Shown: positions 32,015 to 44,620 of the stretch, one piece after another
How the letters are laid out: every line of letters begins with the position of its first letter
Numbering within the stretch: position 1 is the stretch's first letter
Notes under the pieces: generated by a model
The model's database searches: none
What the model was told of the DNA's origin: nothing
The model's input: the letters and a program-made list of their open reading frames with translations, nothing else
Assembly: GCA_950097015.1 (NCBI GenBank)
Contig: CATNEN010000029.1
Coordinates: 3,987,501-4,051,500 of the forward strand
Direction: 5' to 3'
From: Macrostomum hystrix
Lineage: Eukaryota > Platyhelminthes > Macrostomidae
DNA: 64,000 nt
Program-made: the position numbers and the translations under genes

Positions 32015-34545
32015 TCTCCGTGTCTCACCTTGTCTCACCTTGTGACTCTCCTTGTCTCACCTTGTGACTCTACGTGTCTCACCTTGTGACTCTCCGTGTC
32101 TCACCTTGTAACTCTCCGTGTCTCACCTTGTCTCACCTTGTGACTCTCCTTGTCTCACCTTGTGACTCTCCTTGTCTCACCTTGTGACTCTCCTTGTCTC
32201 ACCTTGTGACTCTCCGTGTCTCACCTTGTGACTCTCCGTGTCTCACCTTGTAACTCTCCGTGTCTCACCTTGTCTCACCTTGTGACTCTCCTTGTCTCAC
32301 CTTGTGACTCTCCTTGTCTCACCTTGTGACTCGACTTGTCTCACCTTGTAACTCTCCGTGTCTCACCTTGTGACTCTCCGTGTCTCACCTTGTCTCACCT
32401 TGTGACTCTCCTTGTCTCACCTTGTGACTCTCCGTGTCTCACCTTGTCTCACCTTGTGACTCTCCTTGTCTCACCTTGTGACTCACCGTGTCTCACCTTG
32501 TCTCACCTTGTGACTCTCCTTGTCTCACCTTGTGACTCTCCGTGTCTCACCTTGTAACTCTCCGTGTCTCACCTTGTCTCACCTTGTGACTCTCCTTGTC
32601 TCACCTTGTGACTCTCCGTGTCTCACCTTGTGACTCTCCGTGTCTCACCTTGTAACTCTCCGTGTCTCACCTTGTCTCACCTTGTGACTCTCCTTGTCTC
32701 ACCTTGTGACTCTCCTTGTCTCACCTTGTGACTCTCATTGTCTCACCTTGTAACTCTCCGTGTCTCACCTTGTGACTCTCCGTGTCTCACCTTGTCTCAC
32801 CTTGTGACTCTCCTTGTCTCACCTTGTGACTCTCCGTGTCTCACCTTGTAACTCTCCGTGTCTCACCTTGTCTCACCTTGTGACTCTCCTTGTCTCACCT
32901 TGTGACTCTCCTTGTCTCACCTTGTGACTCTCCTTGTCTCACCTTGTAACTCTCCGTGTCTCACCTTGTGACTCTCCGTGTCTCACCTTGTAACTCTCCG
33001 TGTCTCACCTTGTCTCACCTTGTGACTCTCCTTGTCTCACCTTGTGACTCTCCTTGTCTCACCTTGTGACTCTCCGTGTCTCACCTTGTCTCACCTTGTG
33101 ACTCTCCTTGTCTCACCTTGTGACTCACCGTGTCTCACCTTGTCTCACCTTGTGACTCTCCTTGTCTCACCTTGTGACTCTCCGTGTCTCACCTTGTAAC
33201 TCTCCGTGTCTCACCTTGTCTCACCTTGTGACTCTCCTTGTCTCACCTTGTGACTCTCCGTGTCTCACCTTGTAACTCTCCGTGTCTCACCTTGTGACTC
33301 TCCGTGTCTCACCTTGTGACTCTCCGTGTCTCACCTTGTGACTCTCCGTGTCTCACCTTGTGACTCTCCTTGTCTCACTTTGTAACTCTCCGTGTCTCAC
33401 CTTGTGACTCTCCGTGTCTCACCTTGTGACTCTCCTTGTCTCACCTTGTGACTCTCCGTGTCTCACCTTGTGACTCTCCTTGTCTCACCTTGTAACTCTC
33501 CGTGTCTTACCTTGTGACTCTCCGTGTCTCACCTTGTGACTCTCCTTGTCTCACCTTGTGACTCTCCTTGTCTCACCTTGTGACTCTCCTTGTCTCACCT
33601 TGTAACTCTCCGTGTCTCACCTTGTCTCACCTTGTGACTCTCCTTGTCTCACCTTGTGACTCTCCTTGTCTCACCTTGTGACTCTCCTTGTCTCACCTTG
33701 TAACTCTCCGTGTCTCACCTTGTGACTCTCCGTGTCTCACCTTGTAACTCTCCGTGTCTCACCTTGTCTCACCTTGTGACTCTCCTTGTCTCACCTTGTG
33801 ACTCTCCTTGTCTCACCTTGTGACTCTCCGTGTCTCACCTTGTCTCACCTTGTGACTCTCCTTGTCTCACCTTGTGACTCACCGTGTCTCACCTTGTCTC
33901 ACCTTGTGACTCTCCTTGTCTCACCTTGTGACTCTCCGTGTCTCACCTTGTAACTCTCCGTGTCTCACCTTGTCTCACCTTGTGACTCTCCTTGTCTCAC
34001 CTTGTGACTCTCCGTGTCTCACCTTGTAACTCTCCGTGTCTCACCTTGTGACTCTCCGTGTCTCACCTTGTGACTCTCCGTGTCTCACCTTGTGACTCTC
34101 CGTGTCTCACCTTGTGACTCTCCTTGTCTCACTTTGTAACTCTCCGTGTCTCACCTTGTGACTCTCCGTGTCTCACCTTGTGACTCTCCGTGTCTCACCT
34201 TGTGACTCTCCGTGTCTCACCTTGTGACTCTCCTTGTCTCACCTTGTAACTCTCCGTGTCTTACCTTGTGACTCTCCGTGTCTCACCTTGTGACTCTCCT
34301 TGTCTCACCTTGTGACTCTCCGTGTCTCACCTTGTGACTCTCCTTGTCTCACCTTGTGACTCTCCGTGTCTCACCTTGTAACTCTCCGTGTCTCACCTTG
34401 TAACTCTCCGTTTCTCACCTTGTGACTCACCGTGTCTCACCTTGTGACTCTCCGTGTCTCACCTTGTGACTCTACGTGTCTCACCTTGTGACTCTCCGTG
34501 TCTCACCTTGTGACTCTTTGTGTCTAATCCTCTTACTCTCCGTTG
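32015..34545. repeat. Tandem array, 22-bp unit with 10-bp insertions and 754-bp higher-order period
   Basis: The unit reads TGACTCTCCGTGTCTCACC plus TTG, with CTTG/CGTG and TAACTC variants. In many places an extra TCTCACCTTG decamer is inserted. Three rare variants each recur exactly 754 bp apart: ACTCACCG at 33123 and 33877, TCTCACTTTG at 33373 and 34127, TCTTACC at 33505 and 34259. About 2.5 kb. Confidence 0.98.
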
Positions 34546-34744
34546 CAGTCGAGATGTAAATTAAGGCCACCCTGCACACTAGGATCTATATCTAACTCGC
34601 AAAGTTAATCAAAGTAAACAGAATCGCGACCACAGTTTAAAACTCTGATTTTATTTTGCAGTTAGTTTAGAACTTTTCGTCAGTTTTGGCGCTAACCCTT
34701 TGATCTTTTGCGATCTTGCTAGAATCCTGCGTGGGAAAGTCGAC

Positions 34745-34776
<32 letters not shown>

Positions 34777-35105
34777 TTGTTGCTGTTGCTGTTGAAGGAA
34801 ACGAAACCTAAGCAGCATATGCTAAGAGGAAATCAGCGACAGGCAGTTACTTTTCGCATTTACATTTTCGCTTTTATAATAGGCCACTAGTCAGTGGCGG
34901 TACTTGCTTTGTTAGTCTGTTTATTAACTTTCGCTGCATTGAAAACTCGATAACAGCAAAGAAGAACACTTAGCATTACAGACTATGGGTCAATAGTATG
35001 AAATGCAGTCTTTTTCATTTTTTGTAAAACCTAAAAAAATAAAAAAAATCTAAATTTTTAACTTTCAGAAATTTTCTCAGAAATTTACAAAGACCTCATT
35101 CGAAT
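34546..35105. other. Spacer with CTG/TTG trinucleotide tract
   Basis: Unique sequence holding an imperfect CTG/TTG tract at 34747-34795, a microsatellite of about 49 bp (poly-Gln coding capacity on the minus strand, but no exon is recognised). Confidence 0.5.
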
Positions 35106-35109
35106 CATG

Positions 35110-37140
35110 CTTGGATTATTGCAACTGTCATCCACCGTAAAAATGATTGAAAATTGGCAACTATCACTCAGTTAAAACTCTCAAAGTTCTTGGTAAGTTG
35201 CAACTATCATCCACTCTAACGTTCCTGGAAAGTTGCAACTATCATCCACTCTAACGTTCCTGGAAAGTTGAAACTATCATCCACTTCCATTGTTCCTGGA
35301 AAGTTGCAACTACGAGCTATAATCCACTCTCAAAGTTCTTGGAAAGTTGCAACTATCATCCACTACCATTGTTTCTGGAAAGTTGCAACTGTCATCCACC
35401 CCTTTTGTTTCTGGAAAGTTGCAATTGTCAACCACTCCCACAGTTTCTGGAAAGTTGCAACTATCATCCAGTACCATTGTTCCTGGAAAGTTGCAACTAT
35501 CATCCACCCCTTTTGTTTCTGGAAAGTTGCAACTGTCATCCACTCTCAAAGTTCTTGGAAAGTTGCAACTATCATCCACTACCATTGTTCCTGGAAAATT
35601 GCAACTATCATCCACTACCATTGTTCCTGGAAAGTTGCAACTGTCATCCACTACCATTGTTCCTGGAAAGTTGCAACTATAATCCATTCTAGAGTTCTTG
35701 GAAAGTTGCAACTGTCATCCACTCTCAAAGTTCTTGGAAAGTTGCAACTATCATCCACTCTAAAAGTTCTTGGAAAGTTGCAACTGTCATCCACTACCAT
35801 TGTTCCTGGAAAGTTGCAACTGTCATCCACTCTCAAAGCTCTTGGAAAGTTGCAACTGTCATCCACTACCATTGTTCCTGGAAAGTTGCAACTATAATCC
35901 ATTCTAAAGTTCTTGGAAAGTTGCAAATGTCATCCACTCTCAAAGTTCTTGGAAAGTTGCAACTATCATCCACTTTCAAAGTTCTTGGAAAGTTGCAACT
36001 GTCATCCACTCTCAAAGTTCTTGGAAAATTGCAACTGTCATCCACTCTCAAAGCTCTTGGAAAGTTGCAACTGTCATCCACTACCATTGTTCCTGGAAAG
36101 TTGCAACTATAATCCATTCTAAAGTTCTTGGAAAGTTGCAACTGTCATCCACTCTCAAAGTTCTTGGAAAGTTGCAACTGTCATCCACTTTCAAAGTACT
36201 TTGAAAGTTGCAACTGTCATCCACTCTCAAAGCTCTTGGAAAGTTGCAACTATCATCCACTACCATTGTTCCTGGAAAGTTGCAACTGTCATCCACTACC
36301 ATTGTTCCTGGAAAGTTGCAACTATAATCCATTCTAGAGTTCTTGGAAAGTTGCAACTGTCATCCACTCTCAAAGTTCTTGGAAAGTTGCAACTATCATC
36401 CACTTTCAAAGTTCTTGGAAAGTTGCAACTGTCATCCACTCTCAAAGTTCTTGGAAAGTTGCAACTGTCATCCACTTTCAAAGTACTTTGAAAGTTGCAA
36501 CTGTCATCCACTCTCAAAGCTCTTGGAAAGTTGCAACTATCATCCACTACCATTGTTCCTGGAAAGTTGCAACTGTCATCCACTCTTAAAGTTCTTGGAA
36601 AGTTGCAACTGTCATCCACTCTTAAAGTTCTTGGAAAGTTGCAACTGTCATCCACTCTCAAAGTTCTTGGAAAGTTGCAACTGTCATCCACTACCACCAT
36701 TGTTCCTGGAAAGTTGCAACTGTCATCCACTCTTAAAGTTCTTGGAAAGTTGCAACTGTCATCCACTACCATTGTTCCTGGAAAGTTGCAACTATAATCC
36801 ATTCTAGAGTTCTTGGAAAGTTGCAACTGTCATCCACTCTCAAAGTTCTTGGAAAGTTGCAACTGTCATCCACTACCATTGTTCCTGGAAAGTTGCAACT
36901 ATAATCCATTCTAGAGTTCTTGGAAAGTTGCAACTGTCATCCACTCTCAAAGTTCTTGGAAAGTTGCAACTGTCATCCACTCTCAAAGTTCTTGGAAAGT
37001 TGCAACTGCCATCCACTCTCAAAGTTCTTGGAAAGTTGCAACTATCATCCACTTTCAAAGTTCTTGGAAAGTTGCAACTGTCATCCACTACCACCATTGT
37101 TCCTGGAAAGTTGTAAGTATCATCCACTTCCATTTTTTCT
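35110..37140. repeat. Tandem array, 36-bp unit (about 56 copies)
   Basis: Units join a constant half (TTGGAAAGTTGCAACTGTCA then TCCACT) with a variable half, CTCAAAGTTC or ACCATTGTTCC. Composite runs are repeated, such as the block ending ATAATCCATTCTAGAGTTC, which recurs many times. It lies about 0.8 kb downstream of the NET gene's stop codon. Confidence 0.97.
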
Positions 37141-37949
37141 GGAATGTGTTCCAGGAAAGAAAAGCAATTTGGCAAACTCGAAAATATAACACAGTTAACG
37201 TGTGCCTAACAACACACAGAAATTAAAATCTCAATGTAGGGCTGTTTTTAGTGGCAGCTCAATTTATTTTTTATTGCTGAGTACAATTTTAGATATATTT
37301 AATTATATTAAAAAAAATAGCGCCCTATGTTTAATAATGTCAGGCAATATAGATAATTTAAATTCGCAAAAAAATATGTGCAGTGGGTTAGTTTTAAGAG
37401 GCATACTAAAACAAAAAACACACAAGCTGCTATAGCAATACGGTAGTGACTGCGTTCTATTTTAATCTGTATTATACTAGGCATATAAATTTACAGTCTC
37501 AATTGCAATTTTAAATAAATCCATGTTAAGAAGAAGCAAAAAAAACTAAACTTATTACATCTTGTACTATGAACGCGGGACAGGCAGGGAGACAAGAATT
37601 TGTTTAAAAAGTTAAAATTTCTTCATCCGCCTTTTGTTGGCACCTTTATTGCTTTCATAGATTTCGCATTATCAACAGTTTGCCGTAAGTTGTGTACAAG
37701 AATCAGAAACGCAAATACGATAAAGAAACACAATGGTCAATTTTTTTATTAATCTGAAAGCGGATGCACTTTATACAGTGAGTCGCCACGTACAAGAAGA
37801 AAATATTAATATATGCAAGCAATACAGCAACAAAGCAGAGTTCGTTCTACTGGACGGCCCCGCTGAGAATACGGAAAATCTAATTTGACAAAGAAATCTC
37901 GCAGTTCCTGCTGGGCTGGTTTCAGTTGAAAATAGAAATTTAAAAAACT
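37141..37949. other. AT-rich region downstream of the NET gene
   Basis: Unique AT-rich sequence. No gene is supported; the frame 37202-37435 is low in information. Confidence 0.4.
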
Positions 37950-37955
37950 TTTATT
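37950..37955 (-). terminator. Poly(A) signal of the NET gene
   Basis: AATAAA on the minus strand lies about 50 nt after the NET stop codon at 38005, implying a very short 3'UTR. Confidence 0.5.
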
Positions 37956-38004
37956 TGAGTTTCACTTTGCCGCCGGTGAGCGAGTGACGGGTCAGTTGAC
38001 TGGG

Positions 38005-38677
38005 TCAGACCAATGGGGCAGTGCCAAAGTGCGGAAACTGAAGTCTGCCTAGGAGACTGCGGTACGGGTGGTAACGCTGATCTGACGCCGCTGCTGCTGC
38101 TGCCGCTGCCCACTTTCTCATCGACTCCAGTTGCTGCTGCTGCTGGGGTTGCTGCTGCTGTTGCTGCTGCATTGCAGCCGCAGCTGCAGCCGCGTAAGCC
38201 AAACTGGCATGATGATGGGACGGCACATTCGGTGGCAGCGTCATCTGCGACAGCGGCGGCGGAGGCGGCGGCGAGGCCGGACCGCTGAACGGGCTGAGCT
38301 GCGGGCCGATGTTGGCAGCCGAAGACTCGTGTGAGCGCATGTGCCGCACCAGCTGGTCCGGGGTGGGGCAGTGTTTGCCGCAGAAGATGCAGAACTCAGC
38401 TTGAGGCGTCTGAACAGGCTGAATTGTCGGCGAATGCTGTCTGCGATGCTGCTGAATGGAACTGCTGCTGCTGCTGCTAGTGCTGGCGATGGGGCCCGAA
38501 GCTGTGCTGACGGTCGAGCCGGCGCTTGCCGCAGCCGCTGCTGCCGCAGCTGACGCGTAGAGGTAGTCGACCAGAGCGCGTGCGTGAACGCAATGGGGAC
38601 AGGCACAGACGGCAGCGGAGTGGCCGTCAGGAACCCCGCCAAATCCCCAGGCGGCTGCTGCTGCAGCGGCCAGCTGC

Positions 38678-38709
<32 letters not shown>

Positions 38710-39195
38710 AAACGGTGGAAACACCGGCGGGTAGGTTAGCGGCGAGCTGCTGATGGAGTGCTGTTGATGCGGTAGGACACCCGCCATCGCTGCCATTGCC
38801 GCAGCAACGGCCGCAGCCGTCGGCGCAGTCGACACCGCGGCTAATCCGGTTGGCGACTCCGGCGACTTGGCCAGATTCTGCGACGGTGTCGGGGGCGAGC
38901 GCTGTTTGGCCGGGCGCGGCTGTCCGAGCTTGTCGTCTCTCGCACCGTCTCTTGGCGGGCTCGCAGCCCGCTTCAGCGTCGGTGCGCCGCTGTCGAAGGC
39001 CGATGTCGGCCGACTGCCGCCGCCGTTGGAGCGTCGGCTAGTTGACCAAGAGCCGGCTGTCGCCATGTGGTGCGGCTTGGAGTCTGAGGCCGCCTCAGCC
39101 GCTGCGTCGACGCAGCCGGGGCCGTTGACGTTGCCGCGGCCGATGCTGTCGCAGGTCTTGACTAGGAGAGCCAGCGGGCTCTGCTTCGGATCAGT
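38005..39195 (-). CDS. NET-family zinc-finger protein, exon 2
   Basis: NET proteins (Drosophila NocA and Elbow, C. elegans TLP-1, vertebrate ZNF503/ZNF703) are nuclear transcriptional co-repressors that pattern appendages, eyes and nervous system. The exon opens TDPKQSPLALLVKTCDSIG, the Sp motif of this family (S50-G63), then runs through a long Ala/Ser/Pro/Gln/His-rich part. It includes CACPHC (C243-C246), a buttonhead-like box, and one C2H2 finger with C313, C316, H329 and H333 (C-x2-C-x12-H-x3-H). It ends with poly-A/poly-Q runs and YHPYRSLLGRL. A single finger with Sp motif and buttonhead-like box separates NET from three-finger Sp factors. The acceptor TTTTCGCAG/ACT is in phase 0. Confidence 0.87.
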
Positions 39196-41017
39196 CTGCG
39201 AAAATTGGGAAAAAACTTGAAAATTAAAAATTCTATGGATCTTTCTCGTTTCAATTTCTTGACTTTTTGCACAGAATATTCTTTTCCCCAAGAGTTGGAA
39301 TCTTCCCGTTTTGCATTTGCTTCTGCGGTGAGACACAATGGAACTGGGAATCCGCTGAAGAGGTTTCTTAGAATTGCCCGACTTGAAGAAAATATGAATT
39401 TTTTAGGCGGCGTTTATTTTCGCGGAGACAACAAAAGCTGTCGAGAGTGGCTTCAGAAAAGAAGAATGGGAGTCGAAGAGGAATGAGTGGGGATCTCGAG
39501 TAGGGATATTTCTCTCCCCTACTATACTTGAAAAATGGGATCCATGAGGTGGGTTGGGATGAGATTATTCCCAAACGCGATCTCATTGCGGTTGGAGAGT
39601 CTGTGTGTGTGCGCGCAGCTCCGAAAAAAAGTTTATGACTCGAGCCGATAAATCAACGGTCTCCTGCTCAAACTGAAACGCCTTTCTCAATCATGCTCAC
39701 ATTATTTATATTGCCCGCTTATAGAGGCTGCTTAGGTGGGGACCCGGGGCTCATTGTCCCAGACAAGCAGCAGCAGCAGCAGCAGCAGGGACTGTGATTG
39801 ATGGGGGCCTGTCAGCTCGCACGCCAAGGTCCAACCCAATCAGAGTGAATAACAAATCTCATCCTTTATTTTTAATTCTTATCCACAGGTTGACTAAGGT
39901 TAATTTTTTGTTTCAGTGTGCGGTTGTGTTTCTACCAAATAGGTATATAGTAATTGCTCCTTTGAAATCTGTCTGTAAAGCAGTTTTCTTTGGCTGGAAA
40001 ATTTATAATACTGATTGCCTGGCCAAACTATTGATCATCTATCTTTTAAGATGGAGTGAAACGGTCGGCCCCGGGACCTAGGCCCGCAATGATTAATGAC
40101 CTTGTCTTTTGACGGGGCCGACTAATCAATAATTCCCCTTTCCCAACGCTCTATAGCAGAATCTAGCTCTCCCACATCAACTTTTGATCCTCGTCCACTG
40201 CGTCCTTTCCAATATACCAATTTCTTCCCATTTTTTCTTATTCCCCCCCCCGAGTCACTACTCAATTTATGACAATTTTTCTCCGCTCATAGGTTCTTGG
40301 TTGCTTTTACCAGGAACTTTGCTGGGAACCCAGGAACAGTTAGATTAGAATTTGAAGAAGAAGAATATTATTTTTAAATCAATAGTGAACTAGATTATGC
40401 AATCAAGCAGTTGGCAAGGCAGCCAGCCCAAATGTGACTAGAAGCAGAAGATGATGATTATTGAGGGCGCGGGAAACAGGCAAAAAAACTGAACTGACAA
40501 TTCATTCTGAAATAAATTTCGCGAGCACGCACACAGGCAGACACGTCACTCAAAGGCAAAAAAACTGGCAGCAGCATCGCCCCTTCCCCTGCCCTGACAC
40601 CTGGGCTCGCTTAATCAGCTATTAGCGAAATCCCATCTTATATATATAAAGGCGGGCGGGAAGGATGGGAACGAGGATGTCAATCAAATAGCGCCAATGC
40701 CCTGTGTGTGTGTTTACCGACAAGCCCAAAGCCGTGTCCTTCTCCTTTGGGACAGCAGAGGCGCAGCTTGGAGGCTTTCGGCTTGATGGGAATAAGACAG
40801 ACGGGGCCTTAGATGGACAGGAGCAAGCGGATCTGTCATTCTCTCAACTATGCACTGGTTTGATTGGGCAGTGACAGTTTCTACCCGTTCTCCCCCGGCT
40901 GCTTCACCTCTGCTTCTCCCAAGATGTTGGAGCCTCATTGACCCCGTGATATTATAGTATATGCATATTACTAATACGATTATAATTTTTGAACTTTGAG
41001 CACGTGGTGACACTCAC
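39196..41017 (-). other. Intron of the NET gene
   Basis: A 1.8-kb GT-AG intron with no minisatellite, unlike those of the synaptotagmin-like gene. It has a CAG tract at 39766-39787. A TATATATAAAGG stretch at 40640-40651 on the plus strand could be a chance TATA-like site or an antisense promoter. Open frames inside it have no domains. Confidence 0.6.
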
Positions 41018-41149
41018 CAAACCAGTTGGCTCTTCTAAATAGTCCGGGTGCAGATACTGGCTGCGCTGCTGCTGCTGCTGCTGTTGCTGTTGATTCTTTG
41101 TCCCAATGGGTAGACCTGGCTTAGTCTTCACTGGACTAACGCTGGACAT
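41018..41149 (-). CDS. NET-family zinc-finger protein, exon 1
   Basis: The exon starts at ATG 41149 and encodes MSSVSPVKTKPGLPIGTKN, a run of nine Gln, then SQYLHPDYLEEPTGL. The YLHPDYL motif corresponds to the LQPEYL motif near the start of ZNF703/ZNF503. The donor TTG/GTGAGT at 41018/41017 is strong and leaves phase 0 after 44 codons, joining the Sp motif of exon 2. The upstream TTG at 41155 would only add two residues and is not needed. Confidence 0.85.
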
Positions 41150-42462
41150 TTTCAAATAATAGTCTTCTTCTTCTGCTTTTCTGCTTCTAAAGATTGTTGA
41201 TAATAAAACTGTTGCGGTAGATTCCGTCAGTCGTGGATGATTAAACGAAAGCCAACCGGAGATTTCCTTATAGCTTCAAAAAGCGTCATTTGATATATAT
41301 TATGCCACATGACAGGGGCTGGGGTGGGCCTGTCACAGCCCGTGAGTGGAGGCCACCCAGCCAATGAGAAGCAGTCACAGGGCCCTGCTTCAGGGGTGGA
41401 GTTATGCTCGCATTGGCTCTAGTCAACATCTCTCCTAGATCCTATGGCACATCGCACAAGCGGTGTTAGTCCTGCCTGCCTTAGTCCACAAATTATTTTC
41501 AATCATCATCATCTATCTCTCTCTCTCTGCCTGGTCCGCGTTACTGCAGTCTATACACTGGCGATACGCGATTCAACACTAGCAGAAGAAATCTAATGCC
41601 AGCGGCATCAAAGCAGAATTTGCCGCCAATAGGCTCAGCCGTCTAACTAATGCAAGAAATTTAGATTGACAGGGCAGAGCCGCATATGTCAATACTGAGA
41701 ATGAATGAAAGGAATGAAGTGAAGCCCTGCTTGATGATGTTCCACCAACCCCCGCCTGCGCTAAACCCGCGTGCAGAAACAGAGAGAGAGGGGAGAGGAC
41801 CTGCCAATCATTCCCGCTCTCGAGAGGCGATAAACGCGTTGCCGGAGGTGGCCCAAACCCCACCCGACCTAACCGCCCCCCCTCCTTTGGATTCAGAAAG
41901 ACCCTGCCGAGTGGCGGGGAGAGAGAGAGAGAGTGACAGGCGCTGCCATTGTCCCAGCCCTCCCTATGCGTGACACACACAGAGAAACTCCCCCCCTCTA
42001 CCGCCTGGCCATGTGGAGAGCTTGATTGACAGCTGTCGGCTAGATCAAAAGCTGCGGATAGGGGGGCCGCATGCGTTTCTCTCAGTCTGCCTGTCTGTCT
42101 CTGGCTCACTTCAACCTCTCCACCCGCCAAGGCCACAGCGCCCACCGCCCTCAGGCCGCATTCTAAAGCCCGACCGAAGTCGCAAAGCAGAGACGAGAGG
42201 GAAATTGAAAGGCAGAAAAGGCCGCGATAGAAGGACCTGCGCAGTGCAGTGTCTGTTCTGTGCCTGCCTCTGTCTGTCTAACTAACCTGGCTTATAGTCC
42301 CCTCTGTTTCCTGCATTCTTTGCGTCTCACAAACATGCCCCAAACTGGGACTGCTCCTATGCCTACCTACCTTGGCCTGTCAATGTCTTCCCAGCTGATA
42401 TAGCAACTCCTATAATAAGAGTGAAGTTTGCCTGCATTTTGGTTGCGATAAAAGGACAGCAG
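41150..42462. other. NET gene upstream region
   Basis: Unique sequence upstream of the NET start, GC-richer than most spacers, with a TATATAT stretch at about 41293 on the minus-strand side (about 145 bp before the ATG), (CT)n at 41513-41530 and (GA)n near 41920. It probably holds the promoter and enhancers; individual sites cannot be assigned by eye. Confidence 0.4.
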
Positions 42463-44141
42463 CGATTCTCATGTGGCTTTGAGTTGCCATTCTCATGTGG
42501 CTTTGAGATGCCATTCTCATGTGGCTTTGAGATGCGATTCTCATGTGGCTTTGCGATGCCATTCTCATGTGGCTTTGAGATGCCATTCTCATGTGGCTTT
42601 GAGATGCCATTCTCATGTGGCTTTGAGATGCCATTCTCATGTGGCTTTGAGATGCGATTCTCATGTGGCTTTGCGATGCCATTCTCATGTGGCTTTGAGA
42701 TGCCATTCTCATGTGGCTTTGAGATGCCATTCTCATGTGGCTTTGAGATGCCATTCTCATGTGGCTTTGAGATGCGATTCTCATGTGACTATGAGATGCG
42801 ATTCTCATGTAACTGTGAGATGCGATTCTCATGTGGCTTTGAGATGCGATTCTCATGTGGCTTTGAGATGCGATTCTCATGTGGCTTTGCGATGCGATTC
42901 TCATGTGGCTTTGAGATGCGATTCTCATGTGGCTTTGAGATGCCATTCTCATGTGGTTTTGAGATGCCATTCTCATGTGGCTTTGCGATGCGATTCTCAT
43001 GTGGCTTTGAGATGCCATTCTCATGTGGCTTTGCGATGCGATTCTCATGAGGCTTTGAGATGCCATTCTCATGTGGCTTTGAGATGCCATTCTCATGTGG
43101 TTTTGAGATGCCATTCTCATGTGGCTTTGAGATGCGATTCTCATGTGGCTTTGAGATGCGATTCTCATGAGGCTTTGAGATGCCATTCTCATGTGGCTTT
43201 GAGATGCGATTCTCATGTGGCTTTGAGATGCGATTCTCATGTGGCTTTGAGATGCCATTCTCATGTGGCTTTGAGATGCCATTCTCATGTGACTGTGAGA
43301 TGCGATTCTCATGTGGCTTTGAGATGCCATTCTCATGTGGCTTTGAGATGCCATTCTCATGTGGCTTTGAGATGCCATTCTCATGTGGCTTTGAGATGCG
43401 ATTCTCATGTGGCTTTGAGATGCGATTCTCATGTGGCTTTGAGATGCCATTCTCATGTGGCTTTGAGATGCGATTCTCATGTGGCTTTGAGATGCCATTC
43501 TCATGTGGCTTTGAGATGCCATTCTCATGTGGCTTTGAGATGCCATTCTCATGTGGCTTTGAGATGCCATTCTCATGTGGCTTTGAGATGCCATTCTCAT
43601 GTGGCTTTGAGATGCCATTCTCATGTGGCTTTGAGATGCCATTCTCATGTGGCTTTGAGATGCGATTCTCATGTGGCTTTGCGATGCCATTCTCATGTGG
43701 CTTTGAGATGCCATTCTCATGTGGCTTTGAGATGCGATTCTCATGTGGCTGTGAGATGCGATTCTCATGTGACTGTGAGATGCCATTCTCATGTGGCTTT
43801 GAGATGCCATTCTCATGTGGCTTTGAGATGCCATTCTCATGTGGCTTTGAGATGCGATTCTCATGTGGCTGTGAGATGCGATTCTCATGTGACTGTGAGA
43901 TGCCATTCTCATGTGGCTTTGAGATGCCATTCTCATGTGGCTTTGAGATGCCATTCTCATGTGGCTTTGAGATGCCATTCTCATGTGACTATGAGATGCG
44001 ATTCTCATGAGACTGTGAGATGCGATTCTCATGAGACTGTGAGAAGCGATTCTCATGTGACTGTGAGAAACGATTCTCATGTGACTGTGAGATGCGATTC
44101 TCATGTGACTGTGAGAAGCGATTCTCATGAGACTGTGGGAT
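42463..44141. repeat. Tandem array, 24-bp unit (about 70 copies)
   Basis: The unit reads GATTCTCATGTGGCTTTGAG plus ATGC, with CGATTC/CCATTC alternation. Copies with GTGACTGTGAG instead of GTGGCTTTGAG occur inside and dominate the right edge (44000-44141). That variant is nearly identical to the unit of the array at 50209-52108. Open frames in all six directions are due to the 24-bp (eight-codon) stop-free unit. Confidence 0.97.
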
Positions 44142-44620
44142 GAGAAAGAGCCGAAAATCCTCAAAGGTTGCATGAGGAATGCTGCTGGGACAGGGGTGGG
44201 AAATAAGACAACTGATCTATTCTAGTAATGTTGAGCACGCGAGAGCGAGTGGGTGGCTTTACACAGAGTGCGGCATGTTTGAGTGGGGCTAGAAAAAATT
44301 TTGTCCAGGACAAAGAATAGATTCTTCCTCACGACCAGAATTGTCTATTCCTGACGGAAAGAATAGACTTTTTTGTCGCCGATATGTGTGACAAGTTTTT
44401 GTCAGATCCTACAGATCCCCTGTTCCCATTGTCTTGTCTGGCTGCATGGGATGAGGTCGCGGCCGTGTGAAGGCTTTGTGTTTGTTGTCAGGCGAGCCGC
44501 TTTAGACAGAAAATATGCTTCTTCAGGTCCCGCTGGGGTTTGGAGACAAGTAAGATATTTCTCTGTTTTGCGTTTTCAAATTATTGTGGAAATGAATCGG
44601 GTGACGTTGGAATGCTGACA
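44142..44620. other. Unique spacer
   Basis: No gene or element recognised. Confidence 0.35.

Noticed and set aside
40640-40651. TATATATAAAGG as the NET promoter
   Set aside because: It is inside the NET intron and on the opposite strand; kept only as a remark.
42410-44173. Minus frame with repeated SHMRMASQ and forward frames with CGFEMPFS
   Set aside because: A 24-bp stop-free unit gives eight-residue repeats in several frames on both strands; nothing chooses one frame.
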